Below are positions 48,630 through 60,399 of a stretch of 64,000 nucleotides of DNA, piece after piece. The notes under the pieces are model-generated. The model made no database searches. It saw only the letters and a program-made list of their open reading frames with translations, and was not told where the DNA came from. How positions within the stretch are numbered: position 1 is the stretch's first letter; each line of letters begins with the position of its first letter. Position numbers and translations under genes: made by a program. The DNA lies in NCBI RefSeq assembly GCF_945859685.1, contig NC_079149.1, positions 11,319,118 through 11,383,117 on the forward strand, read 5' to 3'. Source of the DNA: Eupeodes corollae. Lineage: Eukaryota > Arthropoda > Insecta > Diptera > Syrphidae.

Positions 48630-49807
48630 ACTTCAAATTATTCGTGGACGAACACTTTTCAAGCTGAATGTCCAGGATGAAGAGTTTGCTCTGTTTGCAA
48701 CTTACTCGAAGATGTACACGTTGGAGATGCCTTTGTTGAGGGATATTCTTGAGGGATCGGTGGGCTTCTATAATAATTTCAATCTTTGCAATATCAAGAC
48801 CATCAGATGGACTGAGATTATTTCGGGACCGGACGACGTTTTCAACTATGTCTATAACTTCACTCTGCCGGAGAGGGAGTGTCCGAAGTGTCATGAATCT
48901 TGCCAGGACGGTTGTTGGGGTGAAGGACCGAAGAACTGTCAGAAGTTCTCCAAGATCAATTGCTCGCCGCAGTGTGCTCAGGGGCGCTGCTTTGGGCCAA
49001 GACCTCGGGAATGCTGTCACCTATTCTGCGCTGGTGGGTGTACTGGCCCGACGCAGAAGGAGTGCATCGCATGCAAGAATTTCTATGACGAAGGAATCTG
49101 CAAGGAGGAGTGTCCCCCAATGCAGAAATACAATCCAACAAACTACCTTTGGGAATCGAATCCAGATGGCAAATATGCCTATGGAGCAACTTGTGTGAAA
49201 GACTGCCCCGAGCATCTGCTGAAGGACAGTGGAGCTTGTGTTCGAGTATGTCCCTCAACGAAGATGGCCAAGAATGGTGAATGTGTTCCTTGCAATGGAC
49301 CATGCCCGAAAACTTGTCCCGGAAAAGAGATCCTCGACTCTGGTAACATCGATGAGTTCAAAGGATGCACTGTAATCGAAGGGTCGATCAGAATTCTGGA
49401 GCAATCCTTCACCGGATATCAGTCGGTCCATAAAAACTACTCCTTGGGACCTCGATACTTGTCTATGCACCCCAATCGCCTTGAAGTTTTTTCTACAGTC
49501 AAGGAAATCACCGGATACCTGGATATCCAAGGCATGCACCCGGACTTCAAGAACTTATCGTACTTCAGGAACCTTGAAGTTATCCATGGACGTCAACTGA
49601 TGGAGAACTATTTTGCCTCACTATCAATTGTGGTCTCATCACTGGAAAGTCTGGAACTTCGGAGTCTAAAACGAATAAACTCTGGAGCAGTGGTAATTCA
49701 GCAAAATGAAAGAATGTGTTTCGTGAATGGCATAGCCTGGGGGAAGATCTTAAAGTCCCTGGACCATGGAGTGGTGATAGCAAAGAACCGAAACGAGACT
49801 GATTGTG
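48630..49807 (+). CDS. Egfr: Egfr exon 3: rest of L1, cysteine-rich CR1 and domain L2
   Basis: Encodes residues 188-579. First comes the end of L1 (LQIIRGRTLFKLNVQDEEF). From residue about 271 there is a furin-like cysteine-rich domain, with CPKCHESCQDGCWGEGPKNC then CCHLFCAGGCTGPTQKECIA, which in EGF receptors includes the dimerisation arm. A second L domain follows from about residue 425, with LEVFSTVKEITGYLDIQG and LSYFRNLEVIHGRQLM. The exon closes with NRNETDC and leaves G for Glu580. N-glycosylation sequons such as NFT (about 263-265), NYS and NLS are visible. The donor is TGTG|GTAAGT at 49,807/49,808. Frame and cysteine spacing are fully intact. A long antisense open frame at 49,020-48,466 is a composition shadow. 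Confidence 0.97.
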
Positions 49808-49877
49808 GTAAGTACAGAATTTGATCAACAAACTAACTGTTCGATGGTTCTAAAACTTCTTTCTTCCCTACTTTCAG
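49808..49877 (+). other. Egfr: Egfr intron 3 (70 bp)
   Basis: GTAAGT donor, CTACTTTCAG acceptor. The joined codon G|AA gives Glu580, matching the fly CEKN segment. Confidence 0.95.
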
Positions 49878-50010
49878 AAAAAGACAAAATGGTGTGTTCG
49901 GATCAATGTAATAATGCTGGTTGCTGGGGAGCTGGATCTGACCAGTGTTTGGAGTGCAAGAACTTCGCTTTCAATGGAACTTGTATTGCCGATTGCAAAA
50001 ATATCACAAA
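49878..50010 (+). CDS. Egfr: Egfr exon 4: start of the second cysteine-rich region
   Basis: Encodes residues 581-623, KDKMVCSDQCNNAGCWGAGS followed by DQCLECKNFAFNGTCIADC. This is the first module of cysteine-rich region 2, with the C-x3-C-x3-CWG pattern repeated from CR1. It begins and ends at codon phases that join neatly to exons 3 and 5 (Glu580 and Asn624). The donor is ACAAA|GTAAGT at 50,010/50,011. Confidence 0.96.
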
Positions 50011-50071
50011 GTAAGTTCGACACCTTTCTGTTGAAGACTCGCAATCTCTGTAACAATGTTTATCTTTCCAG
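50011..50071 (+). other. Egfr: Egfr intron 4 (61 bp)
   Basis: GTAAGT donor and ATCTTTCCAG acceptor. AA|T rebuilds Asn624, giving NAYQFD where the fly has NAYKFD. Confidence 0.95.
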
Positions 50072-52472
50072 TGCCTATCAATTTGATGCCAAGACCTGCA
50101 AAGAATGCCATCCAGAGTGTCGAACCTGCTCTGGGCCAGGGGCAGATCACTGCGATGAGTGTGTTCATGTTCGCGACGAACATAGATGTGTTACTGTCTG
50201 TCCGGATAACAAATACGCTGACCAATCTGGAATCTGCAGGGAATGTCATGAGACCTGCGAAGGTTGCACTGGACCCAAGAACACGATCGGCTATGAAGGC
50301 TGCAAGACCTGCGATGTGGCAATCATCAATAGTGACGCCACAGTAGACAGGTGTCTCAAGACAAACGAGAAATGTCCAGCTGGATATTATCGAGAGTTCG
50401 TGAATCCTCAAGAGCAGGGAAGTTTGAAACCCTTGGCGGGCAAGGCGATATGCAGAAAGTGTCATCCCCGTTGTGAACTCTGCACGGGATACGGTTTCCA
50501 TGAGCAGGTTTGCCAGAAGTGTGCTGGCTACAAACGGGGAGAACAATGTGAGGATGAATGTCCTCCAGACTACTTTGCCGATGAGGCTACAAGGAAATGC
50601 ATATCATGTGATGAAGAATGCAAGGGCTGTACCGGCCCGGGCTCGGAGAACTGCCAAGCTTGTGTCAATTTCAAGGTTTTCAATGAGGGCGAACCCAGCG
50701 ACAACTCCACATCGTTCAACTGCACAAAGAAATGCCCTGAGGACTTTTCCCACATCGTCTATCAGTCGTTTAATGTTGGAAGTTATTGCTCAGCGACTCC
50801 TCCTCAGCGAATCACCATGCTCGATGCTGGCCATGACAACTACGTGGTCACACTCATAGCCTTCGGTACTCTGATAATGTTGCTGTGCACGCTAAGTGTC
50901 ATCACTTACGTCTGCCGTCAAAAGACAAAAGCCAACAAGGAAGCTGTTAAGATGACAATGGTTCTATCTGGTTGCGAGGATTCCGAGCCGCTGAGACCAA
51001 CTAACATCGGTGCAAATCTTTCCAAACTGCGAATCGTCAAAGAAGCTGAGCTCCGAAAAGGAGGAGTTCTAGGAATGGGTGCTTTCGGTCGAGTGTTCAA
51101 GGGTGTTTGGGTGCCAGAAGGGGAGAATGTAAAAATTCCAGTTGCAATCAAAGAACTGCTCAAGTCATCCGGAGTTGAATCGAGCGAAGAATTCTTGAGG
51201 GAAGCCTACATTATGGCCTCAGTTGAACATCCAAATCTGCTCAAGCTCCTCGCAGTGTGTATGACCTCACAAATGATGCTGATCACTCAACTCATGCCCT
51301 TGGGTTGCCTCCTGGATTATGTGAGGAACAACAAGGACAAAATCGGTTCGAAGGCTTTACTCAATTGGTCAACTCAGATCGCCAAGGGAATGTCATATCT
51401 CGAAGAGAAGCGGCTGGTCCACCGAGATTTGGCGGCGAGAAACGTCCTCGTTCAAACTCCATCATGTGTGAAGATTACCGACTTCGGTCTTGCGAAGCTT
51501 CTGACTGGAGATTCGAATGAATACAAGGCTGCAGGAGGCAAGATGCCAATCAAATGGCTCGCTCTGGAATGCATACGCCATCGAGTTTTCACCAGCAAAT
51601 CTGACGTTTGGGCCTTTGGAGTGACCATCTGGGAACTGCTTACTTTTGGTCAGCGGCCGCATGAGAACATTCCCGCCAAGGATATCCCCGACCTGATTGA
51701 AGTTGGTCTCAAGCTCGAACAACCGGAGATCTGCTCGCTGGATATCTACTGCACTTTGCTCTCCTGTTGGCACCTCGATGCCGAGATGAGGCCATCGTTC
51801 AAACAGCTGGTGAACGTGTTCGCCGAGTTTGCTCGTGACCCCGGCCGGTACTTGGTCATTGCTGGAGACAAATTCACCCGCCTACCATCCTACACCAGTC
51901 AAGATGAGAAGGATCTCATCCGAAAACTGGCGCCGACATTTGAAGGCCCCGAGCCCGTTGTCGAAGCCGAAGACTATCTTCAACCAAAAGCTGCCAGACC
52001 AGGACCGAGCAATGAGACATCCGACGAACTCCCCACCAAGCTCAATCGCTATTGCAAGGATCCCATGAATAAGTCATCATCCGGTGGGGATGACGAAACG
52101 GACTCCAATGCTCGCGAGGTGGGTGTCGGAAACCTCCGTCTCGACTTGCCAGTCGACGAGGATGACTATCTCATGCCCACTTGTCAATCGGCAAGTGCGA
52201 ACCCCCTCGGCACTGGACCCGGTGGCTACATGGACCTAATCGGAGTCCCAGCCAGTGTAGACAATCCCGAGTACTTGATGAACGGGCAGACGCTGAGTAG
52301 CAACGATGCACCCATCCCAACACAAACTATTGGCATCCCAGTGGTCATAATGCCAAATGGCACCACCAACGGTGTCATCATCGAAGGTGAACAAACGAGT
52401 TCAGATCATGAGTACTACAATGACACACAGAGGGAGCTGCAACCACTGCATCGGAGTGAAACCAGAGTGTGA
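50072..52472 (+). CDS. Egfr: Egfr exon 5: cysteine-rich stalk, transmembrane helix, tyrosine kinase, tail
   Basis: Encodes residues 625-1,423 and the TGA stop at 52,470-52,472. Residues 625 to about 870 are an extended run of cysteine modules, longer than in vertebrate receptors, as is usual in insects. The membrane helix is about 881-905 (YVVTLIAFGTLIMLLCTLSV and on), followed by a basic stop-transfer segment. The kinase has the glycine loop GMGAFG (958-963), VAIK with Lys984, HRDLAARN (1,074-1,081; catalytic Asp1076) and DFG (1,094-1,096), all intact, so it should be active. The tail keeps tyrosine sites EDYLQPK (Y1259), DDYLMP (Y1323), GGYMDL (Y1343), NPEYLM (Y1358, Shc/PTB type) and EYYND (Y1405/1406, with pY-x-N for Drk/Grb2). 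The protein ends SETRV. Total length of 1,423 residues is close to the fly receptor. It acts at the plasma membrane upstream of Ras/MAPK. Confidence 0.98.
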
Positions 52473-53250
52473 TAGCTCGGTGAAGCCTGCCCTAGCCAGT
52501 CTAGCCCATTGACGCCACCATGCAAATACTTTCCTTAAACAAAACGAAAACATACTTGCCACACGCGTTGTGTAGTTGTCAAACAAACAAACAATTAAGA
52601 AAAGGCTTCTTGTACATTTTTAGCTCTAAGGAACCACTAGGCTCTATTTATATAGAAAATATATATAAAATATGTATGTAAATCGCTCTAAGGACCTTTC
52701 TAAGTTAAGTGTAAGTTTTATTTTTCTTTTATTTAAGATCGAAAGTGCCTTTATATTTCTGTCATTTGTACATTAAACAAAACAAAACAAATTTTTAACT
52801 TAAGTAGGTACTTACACTTAAGTTAAAAGTTAAAAACAAAATAAGATTTTAATTTAAATGTCACTTTTTCACACTCGAATCACGCACAATATTTCTTATT
52901 TAGTTCTTTTTTTTATAACACTTACAAATAATTTAAAAAAAAAAAACAAAACTGATGTAACTTGACCATTAGATTTATAGTAAAGTCTCCCTTTTTGTTA
53001 GTTATGTAAGGTAATCTGTGATAAATGTAGTTTTAAGCTAAAAATACAACAAAAACAATATAAATCGCCTTATTTCATTATTATTATAAGGAAACTGAGA
53101 GCCCAGAGAATATAAATTATATAAAATATAGTTTTTCTTTTTTTAATGAATTATTAAAATACATAAATATAATCAGGGGTTAAGGTTTCTATTTTATTTG
53201 AAAAATAAAATCTGAACTGACCATAACCCCCTTCATCCCCCACTACGACG
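52473..53250 (+). other. Egfr: Probable Egfr 3' UTR
   Basis: AT-rich sequence directly after the stop. Possible poly(A) signals are ATTAAA at 52,772-52,777 and AATAAA at about 53,203-53,208. Several more AATAAA lie farther downstream in very AT-rich DNA, so the true end cannot be set from sequence alone. Confidence 0.5.
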
Positions 53251-54995
53251 TGACAAGCGACATTGACAAATTTTTCTTTTATAAATTTTATCGAAAAATA
53301 TATCCTCTTTGGAGAGTGGAGAGAATTTAAAGTTCCCTCAGTTTTCGTTCTAACAACTTGACTCTTTCTGCCAGTGATTCTGATCTGTCAAAGAACTGTC
53401 ATCGATGATGTGTCATTTTGACATTTTAACAAAAGCCTGCCAAATGTCACAATGAATAATCAATCTCCTCTCTTACTTTTACTGTTATCCACGAAATTCA
53501 AAATATTTTATTTTTATTTTTTGGGAAATATGTATATAATTTTATGTTTATTATATACTTAGAAGTGTGTGTGCCATTTTTGCCTTCCTTTTTTTCATAA
53601 ATCCATATCGATAAACGAAAGAAAAAATAAAAATATAAACTAATTAATTTATTGGCACAAAATCAAAATATTCTATAAGTAAAATTATTGTAAAAATAAT
53701 AACAAACAAGTTAAAACAAACAACGGAAGAAATTTATATTATTGTAAATTATTTTTTATTTTAATGTTTTCTATGTTTTTAAAATGCAAAGAAGTTTATG
53801 AAAAATTTTACAAACAAAAATCTATCAAAAAAAAAACTGCATGGGAAAATTAACAAAATAAAAATAAAATTATATTTTATACATCTTTATTATATTTGAC
53901 TATTTGTAAATTGTTTTAAGATTTAAGAAAAATAAAATAAAATTTATATGCATATTATATATATTTTAAAAAATTGTATACACTGTTTAAAATTTTAAAA
54001 AATAAAATAAAATGAATTGTTTTCACATATTTATATAGCAATGTAAATTTAAAATTTAAAAAAGAAATGAAAATCGATTTTTTATATAAAATAAAATAAT
54101 AATAAAAAAAAATAAGATTCTGAGTTTTCTTTTTTGGAATTTTAATATTTCAATATTTTCAGTTATTTTGCTCCATTGTTTTGAGGGTTAAAGTTATGTT
54201 TCTCAGCAGAGATTATATAAAAACTCACGAAAGGAAAACGAACGGAGCTCAGCGGAAAATCTTGACTTTTTCCTTTGTTATGGGATCGGCACCTACAAAT
54301 GTGGAAGGCCTATTCGCAGTTTTATTGTCAAATCAAGACACAAAAGAGACATCGACACCTTCAATGGTTGCCATCTTTTCGATCACATTTCTAAGTCATT
54401 TCCTTTTCTGTTCGTACATCGACGTTGAAGACTCTATTGAGAATCATGAAAGAAGACCCACTTAGTTTAGACTAAGTTGAAGTTTTGGACTTTTGAACTA
54501 GTTGTGGAAGTAAATTTTGGTGGACATTTGGAATATTTCCACTGGCACCCAAATCTGGAAAATCTGCTTCCCTGCGAATGTGTCGAAATCGTAGTTGAAT
54601 CCCGATATTCCGGTTAAAACGAAGTGTGGTTTTTTGGGGTTACATTGCTAAAGATGAACGCCACTTTGTGAAAATTGTTTGTTCATCCAATGTATAGGTA
54701 ATGTGTTTTTCTTTTGGTATGAGAAGAAGCTGTTCCCTGAATTTATAAAGAAGAAGTCTGACTTTTAAAAGCTTGTCGTATCAAGGTTGGCCAAATCTTA
54801 CAAATCTATCGTTATCAGCGAAATGGAGACATCCTTTTATTTTCTTCCACGGCCTACATCTCGAGTTTGTCTGTCCTAATTGAGAATTCCAATGTCGTCT
54901 TGTGAAAGCTAATTTGATGAGAGACGTAAATAAAGATATTCCCACAAATTGTTGCATTTCACTACGAGTAATGTTGACTAGTAAATTTATACTTT
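53251..54995. other. Downstream flank, nothing recognised
   Basis: Extremely AT-rich to about 54,120, with many AAATAAAATAAAA-type runs (53,930-54,110). A 94-codon frame at 54,181-54,465 has no recognisable domain and no supporting splice or promoter context. Confidence 0.45.
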
Positions 54996-57900
54996 GTTAT
55001 CCTTTTGCGGTTTCAAAAGTAAACATGAATAAAACACATATAAAATATTTTTTAATAATATTTCTTTTTTATTATAAAGTTGTTGCAACCGGTACCTCAG
55101 CCATAACTTAATGAATGTTGGTTTTTAACTGCTCAAAAGTTACAAATTTAGCTGCACGGTCTTTAGCGTAGCCTCACAAAAAAAGTCCATTGGTGTCAAA
55201 TCGCATAACTCGCAATTATGAGAAATTACGCGGTCAGGAAATAAAGCCATATTCGTTCGAGTTCGAGTTGTGTTGCATGTGGTACCGTCTTGTTGAAACT
55301 TCAATAGGAGGCAAAAAAAGTCGGTTAACGCTCCGAAATGACGATCACAGTAGTTCCTTTATCTTTTTCGAAGAAGAAAGGTCCAATCACAGCTCGGGAC
55401 CAAAGAGCACATAAAATAGTGACTTTTTGTGGACGTGATGGCCTCTCTTCAATTATATGAGGATTTTTAGAATCCGAAAGACGACAATTTCATTTATTAG
55501 CATACCTACCAACTGAGAAATGTGTTTCGTCGCTAAAGAAAAATTTTGGTGGCAAAATCGTCGTTCAACGCCTGTTGTTGAAGCACCCATTCAACATATC
55601 TTGTTATGTGAGCTGTATTTCATATAGATGTAAGAGTAGATCCAAATGCAAAATACACAATAATGTGCCGTAACACAGTCTTTATTCCTAAAAACGACGA
55701 AGAATCAACGCATTTGGGTCTTCGGCAATACTTTCACTTACAGCAACGATGATACACAGCCCAGGCCTGACAATATCTGTTACCAATCTAGCATCTTCAA
55801 ATTTCTTCACAAATTCGCGAACTTTGACGATTTTGTAAACCATAATCTCCTCTTAAAGCAAGATAAGTTGATGTGGCAGAGCCACCATTTTTGTAGGAGG
55901 TTTTAACAATTTGTATGCGTTGTGCGATAGTTAAGCTCTTCATCTCGTAAATGTCAGACTTTCAACTGACAACAAAAATTGGTTTAACATTTTTTTTTTA
56001 TTTATTCAAGAATATTAAAATGAAAATACAATAATAGTTTACTTTTCAAAGAAGATCTACTTAATTGAAAATCAAAATCAATACATTTTAAAATTAAGTT
56101 TGTTTCTTTTACACAGTGGATTATAGGTTCATTTTTGGCGTAATTAACTCTGTGTACATCTTCTCGAAACAAACAACGTTCGTTTTCGAAGTTGTCGCGA
56201 TGGAGCATTCAAATTTATCAAAGACAGCAAAAAAGGGCATTTGATATGGTATGATAAAATGTCACTTATAAACATCACAGAAAACATTTTACGTCTATTT
56301 TGAAGTGATTGAATACCTAAAAGTTGGCATCTAGTTTTGTATGATGGAGTTTCGATGTTCCACCCATTTTTTTGAATAGTGAATGTTGTAAATTTGTTTT
56401 GGACCATTTCAATTCTTTTAGATTGAATGTTATAAAAAGGGTTCCAGATAAAACAACAGTATTCCAAGATTGGTCTTACATATGCGGTTAAAAGCGATTT
56501 GAGAGTAAAAGGGTATTTAAAGTCTATGCTGTTGCGTTTGATAAAACCGAGCATGGAATTTGCTTTGGTTACACTAAATTTAATGTGCTTAACAAAGTTA
56601 AGTTCAGGGTCAAAAACAAAACCAAGATCTTTCTTCTCCACTACTCTTTCTAGAACTTGATGCGGCAAAAAGAAAAACATTGACATTTAGCGACATTTAA
56701 ATATAATTGGTTTTTCTTGCACCATTGGGATAATTTCGAAATATCGTCTTGCAAGAGATGACAGTCATTAATAGATTTTATGCAATGAAAAAACTTTAGG
56801 TCATCGGCGAAAAAAAGTTGACTAGAATTAAGGAAAATACTAGGTAAGTCATTTATAAAAATAAGGAAAAGAAGTGGTCCAAGATGGCTACCTTGGGGCA
56901 CACCAGATGAAACCAAAATTGGTTTTGAGATAACTTCGTCAATGCAAACAAATTGAACTCTACCCTTAAGATAAGATTCCAACCATTTCAAAAACATAGA
57001 ATGAAATCCAAAGTTTTTTAATTTCTTAATTAAAATAGAGTGACTTTCTCTATCAAATGCCTTTGAAAAATCGGTATAAATTACATCAATTTGATGTCCT
57101 TCTTCGAGATTATTTAAATGAAATTGGAGAAAATAGAAAGATTAGTCATTATTGATCTTCCTGCAACGAAACCATGTTGTAACGGTGAAATGTGTTCCTT
57201 AACTAAAAATGTTAGTTCTTCATATATCAATTTCTCAATAAGTTTTGCAATACATGACAATTTACAAATCGGACGGTAGTTAGATATTTGCTGTTTAGAC
57301 CCTGATTTGTGAATAGGGTTTAAAAATGATTTCTTCTATGATGGAAGAAATTCGCCTTTCTTTAAAAAGCTATTAAAAATTAGGAAAAGCGGTTCAGCTA
57401 GAGAAGCAGCACATTTTTTAAGAACAATAGGAGGAATTTCGTCTGGACTTGGTTTATTGTCATCATACTCAAGAGACCATCTTCAATTGCGGAAATATTT
57501 AATTCTACACAACCAATATCTGTCTTACATACAAAAAACAAATATTCGGCTGTCCATGCTGAACTTGCATTCGAATTAGCGTAACAAGATTCAAAATAGT
57601 GTGCGAAGGAATCACAAATACTTGACACATTTTAAATTGTTGACCCCAGGTAATTCATACACCTGGGAATACCAAACGAACTTTTTTTACTTTTGATGTA
57701 GGACCAGAATGACTTACTATTTTTTTTAGGTTAGATTCAATTGATAAAATATAATTTTGAAATAAAAATTTGTTTAGTACTTCAAATTCTCGTTCCAATT
57801 TAATATAAATATTTTGTAGTTCATCTTTATTTTCTGCTATCCGTAAACGTTTATAAGCCTTGTTTTTTGGTTAAAGAACTTGAGTCATTGCCTCTTTCCG

Positions 57901-58324
57901 CAGATTTAGGATTTTTTTTGCTGTTTTACGAGGTGGTGAATTATTTGAGAACACTAATTTAAGAGCACTAAGATCATTTTTAATCTCTCTAACACTCAGA
58001 GAAAGATCGTGAAAATTATTGATGAAGGTTGAGAGGTTTATATTCAAACAAGAATTGCATTTCCAGAATTACAGCAATGTCATTGGATAGATCAATACAA
58101 TTTTTGTGAAAATGACGACCGCAGAAAAACCCGCACTCGACTGATTCGGAACTTTTAGATCTTTTTATAGCAAGATTGCAATAAGCATAAATCTTAGACA
58201 TTTTGGAGTTCAATCTACAACTGTCTCAGAGAGAAGTTAGTCGAAGACTAACAGTCGAAGAAGACTTAGTTTGACAGGTGTCGAATTGCAGACCTATACT
58301 TTTAAAACCGAAAAATAGATAACC
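54996..58324 (-). mobile_element. Mariner-superfamily DNA transposon, copy 2, split by a nested retrotransposon
   Basis: Left end GTTATCCTTTTGCGGTTTCA (54,996) and right end, read from the other strand at 58,324, GGTTATCTATTTTTCGGTTT. These match the inverted ends of copy 1 at 14,222-15,302. The interior at 55,090-55,990 is alignable with copy 1, for instance the CTCACAAAAAAAGTCCATTG region and the end segment ATGTCAGACTTTCAACTGA. It encodes the same dead transposase on the - strand. At 55,989 the match stops, and it resumes at about 58,262 (ACTTAGTTTGACAG), exactly where copy 1 is continuous (15,239-15,254). The gap is filled by the element listed next. Confidence 0.85.
55990..58235 (-). pseudogene. 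Jockey-like non-LTR retrotransposon nested in the mariner copy
   Basis: Read on the - strand from about 58,235. An ORF1 start with a PHD-like zinc motif (CGFFCGRHFHKNCIDLSND within 58,213-58,016) comes first. Next is a linker with PPRKTAKKILNLRKEA (about 57,945-57,900), and FAHYFESCYANSNASSAWTA (57,605-57,545). Then comes the RT with GVPQGSHLGPLLFLIFINDL (about 56,905-56,846) and FFADDLKFF (about 56,820-56,795; catalytic FADD intact). The C-terminal part (56,686-56,144) reads LKSLLTAYVRPILEYCCFIW. It ends in an A-run, seen as T-run 55,990-55,999. ORF1 remainder and endonuclease are missing, so it is internally deleted as well as interrupted. The relic at 6,490-7,700 looks like the same family. 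Confidence 0.85.
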
Positions 58325-60399
58325 CATTATAAGCTTGCGATGCCTTGCTATTAGTTACTTTAACATAATTGTATGAAACAGTTCTCCGGTTAAAATAAAA
58401 GAAAAAAAGCAACAGGAGTCTTTAAATATGACATTTCTTTCAGTCCTCGATTATATTTGTTAAATATTTTTTGTCTCTTTATGCCTCAACGTAGACAATG
58501 GTTGTTCATCCAAATCATATTCTCTCTAAACGGTTTCATCAATCTCTATAAACTATATGCAGCCCATCTTGCCTTTATCTTCATCTACCGTTTCGACTAT
58601 TTCAGCATCACTTTGGAGCAGCGTTACCACTTTACCCCAAATGAAGTAGATCTACTTCTTTTTTTTTTTAAATAAATTAAAAATCTACCTCCTACTTTGC
58701 ACCATCATCAAAATATTTAAATCTACTCCATTTTTCTGTGTTTCTACCTTTTTCAATTTTAATAAAAATAGACTGAATCTACTTCTTTTTTTTCCTTATC
58801 ACTCTTGTATGTAGTCTTAAAACTTTCTAGAGAATTAAAAATCGCTTGATTATTTGTATTTGCGCTGAGGTTCCGTTTTCTCTAATGTATTCTAGTTAAA
58901 CTTTAACTTTTTAACCCTTTTGTCATTTTGGCAAGTTTTGCATTCGTAAACAAATTCGAATTCGAGATTTTAATCAAATATGACATTACGAAGTCGAAAA
59001 AAGTGTGTCCCCTTATTTTGTAAGTTTGTCTGTATGTCTTTCCTGTTTTTTTCAAACTCAAAATAACAGTAAGTTATTAAGTTTTCTCAAGAACTAAACT
59101 ATTTTGTCAATCAAAAATGTCATTGTTTTTATTTTTAATTTAAAAACAAAAATATTACTTTTCTTTCGAAATTTGATATCTTGAAAATGGGACATCACTT
59201 CTTACAAAATTGAAATGCAAGACGTCTAATAGTAAGTTCAAAGCTATATACCAAAAATATTTTAAATTCCAAAACGAATATGATAAAGTTAATGTTTGAA
59301 ATCTACTTCCAATTTTTTTAATTTACTTCACTTTTTTCTAAAATCTACTTCCACTTTTTTTGAGAAGTGCTAACGCTGCTTTGCAGTCCATCAATTAAAT
59401 AGCACATCATTCTTTGCCGTAAAAAGATTTTGAAGAGATCATTCTCTTTACACTGCAAATCAAATTGAAACGCTCAAATATCAACATTTTTTTAAAGCAC
59501 AAGCCACCAAATACGGCATCTTGAAGTTGACAGAGAAAACTGAAAATTTTACACTTAAAAGCGAATGCAGTAATACCAGGTCTCGTTTTCGCCAACTAAA
59601 AAGATTAGCTCCTTACTTATTCTCTAAATCAGGAAAAACAATATTGTACAGCAAAGGAGTCATCTAAGACCTTTTCTGTGTTTGATAAATCTTTTTAATT
59701 TGAAATTTCTTTTACATTTAGTTTCTAAATGTTTTGCATATCATCTCTTTAAGAAATAGATATTAAACAAAACCTCTTTAAACCTCCGAATTTTAAAATT
59801 CCATTAATTTTTTTATGTGGAGTGTTCTCTTACAAATAAGAATTTTCTAGAATCTACGTTTGTTTTTGTGAAATTGAAAATAAATTCAAAAACGGAAGAC
59901 AAGTTCAATCGGAACTTTGATTTCAATTAACATAGAATTTGATTTGTATCAATACGAGGAAGTTTATCTACTAATTAACAATTTAATCATACGTTAACTT
60001 GAAATTGTCTTCGAAATAAAAATCATTAATTAACAAAACAAAAAGTTAAAAAATTGTATGGCACTCGAAACTTGCAATGGAATGGTAACCTCAATTATCT
60101 TCGATTTCGAAAAATGGTTTAGGTCCCAACTAAGCATGTGTCATTGGTTTTTTTACTGAACGGTGTCATTTTAGCGAAATTTGAGCTTAGTCTAGACACA
60201 CACCTATTGGATTCATTCACAATAATAATTGTGAAGGGGATATTTTAAAAATTCAAAAACAAAATCTCTAGGACAGAGAATGAGGATCAAATTGTAAATA
60301 CATATTCCAGTGATAAATCAATTTAAAATAGAAATCGTCATTTATATAAAAGAGACTGGGACCCACACTGATAACTTCCCATCCCGTCTGTCGATTTGT
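58325..60399. other. Intergenic; repeat-like segments, no gene
   Basis: A short frame at 58,457-58,675 has no domain. ATCTACTTC-type phrases recur at 58,650-58,800 and 59,300-59,360, a loose local repeat. The segment 58,937-59,012 (TTTTGCATTCGTAAACAAAT and on to GAAGTCGAAAAAAGTG) matches 63,859-63,948 at the right edge. Confidence 0.5.

Noticed and set aside
48466..49020. 184-codon antisense open frame over Egfr exons 2 and 3
   Set aside because: It is the mirror of conserved receptor coding sequence, crosses an intron, has no domain and no promoter or splice context.
50004..50546. 180-codon antisense open frame over exon 5
   Set aside because: Shadow of the cysteine-rich coding region; biased codon use on the sense strand keeps the antisense open.
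50473..50859. 128-codon + strand frame in exon 5
   Set aside because: Out-of-frame with the receptor, which is intact here.
54181..54465. 94-codon frame downstream of Egfr as a separate gene
   Set aside because: No domain, AT-rich context, no promoter or splice evidence, next to transposon sequence.
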